In this document: piece after piece, positions 1-5,227 of the stretch
How positions within the stretch are numbered: the stretch's first letter is position 1
How the letters are laid out: each line of letters starts with the position of its first letter
Source of the DNA: Candidatus Kerfeldbacteria bacterium RIFOXYC2_FULL_38_9
GTDB taxonomy: Bacteria; Patescibacteriota; Patescibacteriia; UBA9570; XYC2-FULL-38-9
Length of the DNA: 6,975 nt
Direction: 5' to 3'
NCBI GenBank assembly: GCA_001818355.1
Contig: MHKJ01000037.1
Location: 1 to 6,975, forward strand
Translations under genes and position numbers: made by a program
Notes under the pieces: model-generated
What the model was told of the DNA's origin: nothing
The model's database searches: none
The model's input: only the letters and a program-made list of their open reading frames with translations

Positions 1-236
1 CGGTTATTGCTTACAATAAAGGAGGGGCTGAGGAAATAGTAGAACATGGAAAAACCGGTTTATTGCTTGATTATCAGGCTTGGGAAGATTTTGCCGATGC
101 TTTGATTGATTTTGATCCCCAAGCCTTTGATCCGGCATATATTAGACAAAGAGCCTTGACCTTTGATCAAACTCAGTTTAAAAAGAAGATACAGGCTTTT
201 GTTACTGAAAAATTAAAAGAATTAAAAATAAAATAA
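1..236 (+). CDS. Glycosyltransferase family 4, C-terminal fragment (5' end outside window)
   Basis: Only the last 77 residues are visible; the first whole codon is at 3 and TAA is at 234-236. The fragment carries the end of the GT4 (GT-B fold) nucleotide-sugar-binding domain: a GGAEEIVEHGKTGLL stretch that matches the family's 'GG..E.v..g.tG.Ll' segment, followed by helical residues containing an 'F...FA.AL' pattern and a lysine-rich tail typical of GT4 C-termini. GT4 enzymes transfer a sugar from an NDP-sugar to a growing glycan on the cytoplasmic face of the membrane. The acceptor and sugar cannot be told from this fragment, and the catalytic E-x7-E lies upstream of the window. The stop codon shares one base with the next ATG (TAATG), so it is very probably in one operon with the Wzz-like gene and the second glycosyltransferase. 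Confidence 0.85.
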   Translation, partial: VIAYNKGGAEEIVEHGKTGLLLDYQAWEDFADALIDFDPQAFDPAYIRQRALTFDQTQFKKKIQAFVTEKLKELKIK

Positions 237-838
237 TGGAACTTAGAACTCACGCTCATCTTATTAAAAATGCTCAATGGTTTATTTTGCTTTTTACGCT
301 TTTAGCCGGCGTAGCCGCTTTGCTGTTTGCGGTTTTTAAACCGGTTTCTTATAATGCCGCCGCTTCTTTTGAAGTGGAGCTGGTGAATAGGCCGGCGGTA
401 ACAGATTATCAATATGGCGCTTATTATGATTTAAAAGCAGCTGAATTATATACCCAACATTTAATGAGTCTATTGATGACTCCGGCAGTAGTTAAGGAAA
501 TATATCAGCAGGCTGGAGTGTCTTATACTATTGAATCTTTTTCCGTTTTTACCAATCGTTTTCATACTAAACAATATTCCGCTCAAAACTTTATTGTTAA
601 TTTTTCAGATCATAATGCGGATAGCGCCAATCGTTTAGCCAAAGCGCTGGGAGAAGTGGTGGTAAAACATTCGGAAGATACTGGCAGTATCAATCAAGAA
701 CGAGTTTTTTATGTGAAAGTTTTAGATCCGGTCGTGGCGGAAAATCAAATAAACTTATGGTTATTAACAGTCTTGGGTCTGGTGGGTGGTTTTTTAACCA
801 GTTTAATTTTGGTTTATCTGCGAGAATACTTTCGTTAA
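236..838 (+). CDS. Wzz-like polysaccharide chain-length / co-polymerase membrane protein
   Basis: This 200-residue protein has the Wzz/polysaccharide co-polymerase layout. A short cytoplasmic N-terminus is followed by TM1 at about residues 15-34, an extracytoplasmic domain of about 135 residues, TM2 at about 174-195, and a very short basic tail (REYFR). The domain start (residues ~54-90, 'YYDLKAAELYTQHLMSLLMTPAVV') follows the family pattern of a Tyr-rich segment and then 'sp.vv..i', and 'KVLDPVVAEN' precedes TM2 where Wzz proteins have their Asp-Pro segment. Such proteins oligomerise and set polymer length or assist export of surface polysaccharide. There is no fused or adjacent tyrosine kinase. 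The start is fixed by the TAATG overlap with the upstream glycosyltransferase; no Shine-Dalgarno sequence is seen. The function rests on topology and weak family resemblance, so a general 'Wzz-like' name is safest. Confidence 0.72.
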   Translation: MELRTHAHLIKNAQWFILLFTLLAGVAALLFAVFKPVSYNAAASFEVELVNRPAVTDYQYGAYYDLKAAELYTQHLMSLLMTPAVVKEIYQQAGVSYTIESFSVFTNRFHTKQYSAQNFIVNFSDHNADSANRLAKALGEVVVKHSEDTGSINQERVFYVKVLDPVVAENQINLWLLTVLGLVGGFLTSLILVYLREYFR

Positions 839-850
839 AAATTTTAGCTT

Positions 851-1978
851 ATGCGCATCGGCATTGATGGTCGTAGTTTACAAGAACCCCAATACAGCGG
901 GGTTTCTGTGTATACTCAATCCTTATTACAGGCGCTTCTGTCTTTACCAGAAGCCGAGCCGCATGAGTTTGTTTGTTTTTTAAACGGTTATGCTTTAAAC
1001 GCCGACGCCATTATTAAGAAATTTCCGCAAAAAAATATTCGCTGGCTAATTAAACGTTGGCCTAATAAATTGGTAACTGGCGGTGAAATTATTTTTTCTT
1101 ATCCCAATTTGCGCCAATTATTTGGCAAGGTAGATATGGTTTTTGTACCGAGCATGCAGTTTTTTCCCATTAAAGATCATACTGTGCCGTGGATTTTAAC
1201 CGTGCATGATTTGTCTTTTGAAAAACATCCGGAGTACTTCAGCCTCAAAGGCAGGTTATGGCATAAACTTTTAAGACCGCGTCAGTTTTGCCAGTCGGCC
1301 ACGCGCTTACTGGCCGTTTCCGAGCACACCAAAGACGATTTACAAGAAATTTATCATCTTCCTCACAATAAAATAGAAGTGATTTACCCGGGTCTTGGTG
1401 CACCAACAGAAATTTCGGCCACAACGCATCAACAGTCGCTAAATTTACCGCAAAATTATATTTTTTTTCTCTCTACCATAGAGCCCAGAAAAAATTTAGA
1501 AACTTTGTTATCAGCCTTTGCTTTAGTGCGCCAACAACACCCTGATTTATATTTGGTTTTAGCAGGCGCGCCAGGTTGGCAATTTAAAAAAATAGCAAGA
1601 GCTTTGACTGCTGATAAAAATATTATTTATCTTTCTTATCTTGCCGAAAATGTGAAATGGCAAATTTTAAAACAGGCGCGTGTTTTTGTTTATCCTTCTC
1701 TTTATGAGGGGTTTGGTTTTCCTCCTTTGGAAGCGCAGGCTATGGGTACGCCCGTGATTGTGGGCAGTCATTCTTCTTTGCCGGAGGTGTTGGGCAATAG
1801 CGCGCTTTATGCTAATGTGTTGGATGTGGAGTCTTTAAGCCGCGCCATCAGCCATTTGTTAGAGAATGAGTGCTTGCGGCAGGATTTTATTGCTCAGGGC
1901 AGGAAAAATGTAGAAAGATTTAATTGGCAAAATACCGCGCGGCAAACTTTAAACGCTTTCTTAAATTTAAAACAATGA
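851..1978 (+). CDS. Glycosyltransferase family 4 (GT-B fold)
   Basis: A complete 375-residue GT4 enzyme of normal length. The N-terminal acceptor domain opens with MRIGIDGRSL and a glycine-bearing 'SGVSVYTQSLLQALL', the usual first Rossmann strand, loop and helix. The donor domain begins near residue 203 with 'YIFFLSTIEPRKN', where R213 and K214 are the basic pair that contacts the NDP-sugar phosphates. The hallmark E-x7-E is E286 and E294 in 'YEGFGFPPLEA', followed by 'MGTPVIVGSHSSLPEV'. These features resemble mannosyltransferase-like GT4 members, but the sugar is not predictable. There is no signal peptide or TM, so it is cytoplasmic or peripheral to the membrane. It lies 12 bases after the Wzz-like gene and overlaps the Nudix start by ATGA, so it belongs to the same surface-polysaccharide operon. 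Confidence 0.93.
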   Translation: MRIGIDGRSLQEPQYSGVSVYTQSLLQALLSLPEAEPHEFVCFLNGYALNADAIIKKFPQKNIRWLIKRWPNKLVTGGEIIFSYPNLRQLFGKVDMVFVPSMQFFPIKDHTVPWILTVHDLSFEKHPEYFSLKGRLWHKLLRPRQFCQSATRLLAVSEHTKDDLQEIYHLPHNKIEVIYPGLGAPTEISATTHQQSLNLPQNYIFFLSTIEPRKNLETLLSAFALVRQQHPDLYLVLAGAPGWQFKKIARALTADKNIIYLSYLAENVKWQILKQARVFVYPSLYEGFGFPPLEAQAMGTPVIVGSHSSLPEVLGNSALYANVLDVESLSRAISHLLENECLRQDFIAQGRKNVERFNWQNTARQTLNAFLNLKQ

Positions 1979-2388
1979 TTGAAAAAGCCGGAACCATCAT
2001 CTGGCGTCATTCTCAAACTTCAAATCAGAAAGAGGAGATTTTGCTTGTTCACCGTCAGCGTTATGATGATTGGTCTTTGCCTAAAGGACATTTGGAAGAA
2101 GGGGAGACGCCTTTGCAAGCCGCGTTACGAGAAACTAAAGAAGAAACCGGTTTTGATTGTAAATTTTTGACTCCTTTGCCGGATTTTGTTTACACCATGT
2201 CCTCCGGAGAACAAGCGCGAGTTTTTATGTTTTTTGGTGTTTTAAAAGATTCTAGCCAAAATTTTGATCCCCAAGATACAGAAGTTGATGAAATTAAATG
2301 GGTAACCCTAGCTCAAGCTTTAACTATTGTTTCCTATCCTTCTTTACGAGAATATTTAACTAAGAATTTTCTCTCTTCTTTGCTTTAA
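1975..2388 (+). CDS. Nudix hydrolase, MutT1/Ap4A-hydrolase-like
   Basis: A 137-residue single-domain Nudix hydrolase. The Nudix box spans residues 38-60 and fits G-x5-E-x7-R-E-U-x-E-E-x-G-U: G38, E44, R52, E53, E56, E57, G59, with Thr at the first U position. The segment before it, 'VHRQRYDDWSLPKGH', closely recalls mycobacterial MutT1 and related diadenosine-polyphosphate or 8-oxo-(d)GTP hydrolases. The C-terminal histidine-phosphatase domain of MutT1 is absent. It probably cleaves a nucleoside polyphosphate in the cytoplasm; the exact substrate is unknown. The chosen start is the ATG at 1975, which overlaps the glycosyltransferase stop (ATGA) and begins with the usual 'AGTIIW' strand. An in-frame TTG at 1924 would add 17 residues with no family match. 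Its 3' end overlaps the convergent DUF4349 gene by 29 bases. Confidence 0.9.
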   Translation: MIEKAGTIIWRHSQTSNQKEEILLVHRQRYDDWSLPKGHLEEGETPLQAALRETKEETGFDCKFLTPLPDFVYTMSSGEQARVFMFFGVLKDSSQNFDPQDTEVDEIKWVTLAQALTIVSYPSLREYLTKNFLSSLL

Positions 2389-3520
2389 TTTTGCGTACTA
2401 TTTTGCCAACCAGCCATACCAATGGCACCGGAATTAAACTATAAACAGCCACCCAGACCGTAAACATCACTACCAAGCCCAGAGTATCGACCAAAGAACA
2501 CAAAGCGCGTATTGTTTCATATTTTACTTCTCCCCAAAAAGTCGTGGTGTCAATATTACTGATGTCGTTCCAGGCAGTTTTTTGTTTTTCAAGCAAGACA
2601 ATAGTCACGTCGGCCAAACCGTATTGAGCAATGGTTTGCTCGCGTTCGTCTTGAGAATCTTGTATTTGTTTTTCTTGGCGTTCAATTTCTTGTTGTAAAA
2701 GAGTGCGTTCCTCTTCACTGTTCATTGCAGACAGCTCTTTGCGTTTTTCCGCTATTTGTTCTTCAATTTGTTTAATGGTTTCATCCAGTTGCACAACTTC
2801 AGCGCTCACATTTTGCACATTATAAGATAGCACTTTTAATTCACCATTCGTATCATGCTTATTTAAAAATTGTTGGAATTCATCCAAGCGTGCTACAGGC
2901 ACTTTGACATAAATTGTGCCATTTTTATAATGAGTATTGTCATCATAATTAGTGCTCACCAGATAGCCTTCCAGGTCGTTCATTTTTTTCTGTATCTCTT
3001 GTACTACGTTTAAAATATTTTCTTTTGTTTCCAATTGAAAAGCCACATCTGTTACCAAAAGCTGTTTTTCTTTTCCGTTTTGTTGATAAGATAAAGTATT
3101 TTCTTTTAATATTGGATCAAAATTTATATAATCTAGCTCACCCAAAGCTACAGGAGTGCTTTCCAGATCTTGTTCAACTTTTATTTTATTATTAAAAGCA
3201 GAAAGAGTTAATTCATTACTGGTAGTGGCAGTTTGTTCTTGGGGATTGGTGACGATGACTGACACCACGGCTAAGATCAATACGCCCACGGTTGTCGCTC
3301 CATAGATCCATTGTTTTTTGGAAAAAAAGTAATTTTTCATAGTTAGTTTTTCTTTAATATTTTTATAATCCTCCTGTTTTTTTTCTCTTTCTTTATGCCA
3401 AACCAGGTGCAGTTGGCCGGCTATTTTTTTTTGGGCAACATCAAAATTTTTAGCATTTGCTTCTTCCTTAATCAGGGCTAATAATTTTTCCACGGAGAAT
3501 TTTGTTGCTTTATTGTTCAT
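2360..3520 (-). CDS. DUF4349 membrane protein, putative anti-sigma factor
   Basis: This 386-residue protein has three parts. The N-terminal cytoplasmic region (1-70) is charged and helical. TM1 is at about 72-90. The extracytoplasmic part (about 95-340) contains a DUF4349-type domain: a beta-rich segment around 150-235 ('GYLVSTNY', 'GTIYVKVPVARLDEF', 'VQNVSAEVVQLDETI'), then a coiled coil at about 240-295 rich in Glu, Gln and Lys, then 'QYGLADVTIVLLE'. A C-terminal hydrophobic hairpin or helix (343-372) and a basic tail follow. The start lies inside the last codons of the sigma gene (11-base overlap), which implies translational coupling and fixed stoichiometry. A membrane protein with a cytoplasmic N-terminus directly after an ECF sigma gene is the usual anti-sigma arrangement, so that role is inferred. 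It has no Cys in the N-terminal region, hence no zinc-binding HxxxCxxC anti-sigma motif. Confidence 0.78.
   Translation of the reverse strand: MNNKATKFSVEKLLALIKEEANAKNFDVAQKKIAGQLHLVWHKEREKKQEDYKNIKEKLTMKNYFFSKKQWIYGATTVGVLILAVVSVIVTNPQEQTATTSNELTLSAFNNKIKVEQDLESTPVALGELDYINFDPILKENTLSYQQNGKEKQLLVTDVAFQLETKENILNVVQEIQKKMNDLEGYLVSTNYDDNTHYKNGTIYVKVPVARLDEFQQFLNKHDTNGELKVLSYNVQNVSAEVVQLDETIKQIEEQIAEKRKELSAMNSEEERTLLQQEIERQEKQIQDSQDEREQTIAQYGLADVTIVLLEKQKTAWNDISNIDTTTFWGEVKYETIRALCSLVDTLGLVVMFTVWVAVYSLIPVPLVWLVGKIVRKIKAKKRENS
2904..2931 (+). promoter_or_regulatory. Consensus sigma-70-like promoter antisense inside the DUF4349 gene
   Basis: TTGACA (2904-2909) and TATAAT (2926-2931) are both perfect and separated by 16 bases, on the strand opposite the DUF4349 gene. 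A transcript would start near 2938 and run against the DUF4349 and sigma messages. No convincing reading frame follows on the plus strand. A T7 tract lies at 2983-2989 without a clear hairpin before it. It may be a chance match constrained by the coding sequence, or an antisense promoter. Confidence 0.35.
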
Positions 3521-4046
3521 ATTTTTTTAACTTTTTTTGCAAACGCTTCAGCGCGCGGTGAATATGCACATTGCAGTTGTTAATCTTGAGGTTTAAAATT
3601 TTCGCAATTTCTTCATTGGGCAAATCTTCAATAAATTTTAGATGAAGGATTTTGGCATCTTTGTCGGAACACTGTTGCAAAATACCCCTACAATTCATCA
3701 TTTGTTCACATCTTTGACTGTCTGAAACGCCAGGTAAGCGCGCTAAAGATTCATCATCGATATTTTCCGGAGTTTTTTTGCGAAAATAAGAGTTTATCTG
3801 ATTTTGGGCAATAGTTAACAGCCAGGAAGAAAAGGGCTTTCCTCGATCTTTATATTTGTCCAAAGCGCGCATGACACTGATGAAGGTTTCCTGGGTTAAA
3901 TCCTCAGCCAAGGTCTCGTTGTGAGTTTTAGCAAAAATGAATTTTAACACTCGTTGAGCGTAAATATTATACAGCTCAATAAATGCTTGTTCGTTTATTT
4001 TTGCCTGTTCCAGCAGTTGGGCGCTTATTTCTGGCCACTGTTTCAT
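3510..4046 (-). CDS. ECF-type RNA polymerase sigma-70 factor
   Basis: The gene encodes a 178-residue two-domain sigma factor from the ATG at 4046. Region 2 (about residues 19-92) contains 'AFIELYNIYAQRVLKFI', the core-binding 'AEDLTQETFISVMRALDKY' and the -10-binding 'FSSWLLTIAQNQINSYFRKK'. After a linker, region 4 (about 118-171) has the helix-turn-helix 'LPNEEIAKILNLKINNCNV' followed by 'HIHRALKRLQ'. It should direct RNA polymerase to a small regulon, probably for envelope conditions given its membrane partner downstream. A longer reading from 4097 is open, but its extra 17 residues are encoded by the palindrome and match nothing in the family, so the 4046 start is preferred. The recognition helix is unusual: Cys, Asn and His replace the common Val, Lys and Arg. 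The gene overlaps the DUF4349 gene by 11 bases. Confidence 0.9.
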   Translation of the reverse strand: MKQWPEISAQLLEQAKINEQAFIELYNIYAQRVLKFIFAKTHNETLAEDLTQETFISVMRALDKYKDRGKPFSSWLLTIAQNQINSYFRKKTPENIDDESLARLPGVSDSQRCEQMMNCRGILQQCSDKDAKILHLKFIEDLPNEEIAKILNLKINNCNVHIHRALKRLQKKLKKYEQ

Positions 4047-4073
4047 GAGTTTTAATTTATTCGTGGTAATATG

Positions 4074-4079
4074 TATAAT
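4074..4079 (+). promoter_or_regulatory. Candidate -10 box for the lipoprotein gene
   Basis: A perfect TATAAT lies in the left arm of the palindrome. It predicts a transcript start near 4086 and a leader of about 70 bases before the ATG at 4158. The -35 position (TTTAAT, 4051-4056, 17-base spacer) matches TTGACA poorly, so it may need an activator or a different sigma factor. A second, weaker candidate is TATGAT at 4108-4113. TATAAT is not rare in this AT-rich DNA, which limits confidence. Confidence 0.45.
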
Positions 4080-4088
4080 GCATGATAC

Positions 4089-4094
4089 ATTATA
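4089..4094 (-). promoter_or_regulatory. Candidate -10 box for the sigma/DUF4349 operon
   Basis: A perfect TATAAT on the minus strand lies in the right arm of the palindrome. It predicts a start near 4082, about 36 bases upstream of the sigma ATG at 4046. That start would exclude the longer sigma reading from 4097. The -35 region (GAAAAT on the minus strand, 4112-4117) is weak. Because this box and the opposite one face each other 9 bases apart, two polymerases could not bind at once. Confidence 0.45.
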
Positions 4095-4157
4095 CATATT
4101 ACAGGGCTATGATTTTCTAATCAAACAAACATCTTAAAAAATAACTACTTAAAATTT

Positions 4158-5189
4158 ATGAAAAAACAATTGTTTTTCTTACCAATCGTGGCCATGATCT
4201 TGTTATTAACAGGCTGTAACGATCAAACAACTCCTAATCAGTCTGGTGTTAATATTTCCGGTAATTATCTGGGCAGTGACTATCAAGGAAATTATGTGTG
4301 GGGCGGAGCTATGAATTTAGCGTGGAACGAATTAAACGAAAATATTTTACATGAAAAATTGCAATTAAATACAGACGACAAAACTGCTTTAGACATGGTG
4401 ACAAAATTAAACAATCCGGTTTTCACTAAAAAAGACTTGGACGATAAAAGTTATTATGTTAAAAGCGGCTATGGCCAAAATACGGTCGATATCATCAATA
4501 AAGAATCCAAAGAAAAATTTCCCAGTAAAAGTTTTAAAGATTTAGATGTTTCTTTATCTCCCAGAGATATCATTTCTTACGCTTATTTTTTGAAAGAAGT
4601 GGAATATGTTACCGCGTTTACTGAAAAAAATGTTTCTTTTAACAATCAAAAAGTAAAAGGGTTTTACGCAGAAACAGACGATCAAAAAACAAATGTAAAA
4701 ATTATTAAATATGAAAGCGACGATAAATTTATTATTAGTTTACATCTGCAAGATAAGAGCGATCAGTTAATTTTAGCCAAAGGTTATGACATGCAAAATC
4801 CGCAAGCAGTTGTTACAACCATAAACCAAAATAATCACAAAGATTTACCAGCCATTGATGAGGCTGATAATTTTCAAGCGCCTAAATTACACCTTGATCA
4901 CCACCGAGATTATGTTGAGCTGATTGGTAAAGCATTAGCCAATTCAGGATTTGAAGATTATTTTATTTCACAAATGTTTGAAAATATTAAATTTAATATG
5001 GATGAAAAAGGAGCAAGGGTGGAAAATGAAGCGGTAATTGCTTTATTAGAAAATATTAGCTTAACAGATGAAAAACCGAAAAATTTTATCCTGGATAAGC
5101 CCTATTGGGTAGTAATGCAAAGGACCGATTCGCAAAATCCTTACTTTATTTTAGGAGTCAATAATACAGAGCTGATGGATAAAAATTAA
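4158..5189 (+). CDS. Serpin-like lipoprotein (divergent)
   Basis: A 343-residue secreted lipoprotein. The signal peptide is K2-K3, a hydrophobic core at 5-17, and lipobox LTGC with acylated Cys20; a flexible polar stretch follows. The mature part reads as a divergent serpin in order. 'DIINKESKEKF' to 'IISYAYFLKEVEYVTAF' (111-154) resembles the 'IN..v...T...I' to 'lvNAiyFKg.W...F' block. 'VKIIKYESDDKFIISLHL' (180-197) resembles the sheet strands before 'iLP'. 'APKLHLDHHRDYVELIGKAL' (241-260) resembles 'lPkF..e...dL...L..lG'. 'NMDEKGARVENEA' (280-292) resembles the hinge, and 'NFILDKPYWVVMQR' (309-322) with 'PYFILGVNN' (328-336) resembles 'F.adHPFlf.Ir' and 'iLF.Grv.nP'. The 26-residue spacing from hinge Gly to this Phe fits a full reactive loop. 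The N-terminal 'NvfiSPlSi' block is not recognisable. Serpins are protease inhibitors or structural relatives; inhibition is doubtful here because the hinge lacks small residues. It is transcribed divergently from the sigma gene. Confidence 0.6.
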   Translation: MKKQLFFLPIVAMILLLTGCNDQTTPNQSGVNISGNYLGSDYQGNYVWGGAMNLAWNELNENILHEKLQLNTDDKTALDMVTKLNNPVFTKKDLDDKSYYVKSGYGQNTVDIINKESKEKFPSKSFKDLDVSLSPRDIISYAYFLKEVEYVTAFTEKNVSFNNQKVKGFYAETDDQKTNVKIIKYESDDKFIISLHLQDKSDQLILAKGYDMQNPQAVVTTINQNNHKDLPAIDEADNFQAPKLHLDHHRDYVELIGKALANSGFEDYFISQMFENIKFNMDEKGARVENEAVIALLENISLTDEKPKNFILDKPYWVVMQRTDSQNPYFILGVNNTELMDKN

Positions 5190-5212
5190 CGGTTTTAATT
5201 TAAACGGGAAAG

Positions 5213-5221
5213 TGTTATAAT
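5213..5221 (+). promoter_or_regulatory. Extended -10 promoter giving a probable leaderless transcript
   Basis: TGTTATAAT fits TGnTATAAT exactly. The -10 ends six bases before the ATG at 5228, so transcription starting about seven bases downstream of the -10 would begin at or next to the A of the start codon. The -35 position (TTTTAA, 5193-5198, 17-base spacer) matches only three of six bases, as is common for extended -10 promoters. It lies in the 38-base gap after the lipoprotein gene and should drive the membrane protein plus the Clp-type ATPase. Confidence 0.65.
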
Positions 5222-5227
5222 AAGGGC

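Larger units (their letters stand above)
4066..4102. repeat. Perfect 15-bp inverted repeat, likely operator
   Basis: GTAATATGTATAATG (4066-4080) is the exact reverse complement of CATTATACATATTAC (4088-4102), with a 7-base spacer CATGATA. It sits in the 111-base gap between the divergent sigma and lipoprotein genes. Each arm holds a TATAAT oriented toward one flanking gene, so a protein dimer bound here would cover both promoters. The arms are not followed by a T tract in either direction, which argues against a terminator. Position and perfect symmetry favour an operator; the binding protein is unknown. Confidence 0.85.

Noticed and set aside
1924..1974. Upstream TTG start adding 17 residues to the Nudix hydrolase
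   Set aside because: The extra residues lie inside the glycosyltransferase and resemble no Nudix N-terminus; the ATG at 1975 gives an ATGA coupling and the normal domain start.
1979..2170. 63-codon open frame overlapping the Nudix gene
   Set aside because: It lies wholly within the Nudix gene in another frame and has no recognisable domain; the Nudix frame is clearly the coding one.
2413..2426. GCCAT-ACCA-ATGGC hairpin just after the Nudix stop as a terminator
   Set aside because: The stem is only five base pairs with no T tract after it, and the bases encode conserved-looking membrane residues of the opposite gene.
3338..3376. Internal start at Met61 of the DUF4349 protein with an AGGAGG upstream
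   Set aside because: The AGGAGG (minus strand, about 3370-3375) is nearly 30 bases from the ATG, too far for initiation, and it encodes ordinary Gln-Glu-Asp codons. The long form explains the overlap with the sigma gene.
3521..3536. Slippery A-AAA-AAG heptamer and a second A7 run near the end of the sigma gene as a programmed frameshift
   Set aside because: A -1 shift reaches a stop after four codons and does not enter the DUF4349 frame, which is the +1 frame and has a TAA just upstream of its ATG. The runs are simply Lys codons.
4047..4097. Longer sigma factor starting at the ATG at 4097
   Set aside because: Its first 17 residues are mostly encoded by the palindrome, have no ECF match, and the predicted transcript start (~4082) lies inside them.
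5190..5212. Terminator after the lipoprotein gene
   Set aside because: Only a four-base GTTT/AAAC stem is present, with no following T tract before the next promoter; read-through into the next operon is possible.
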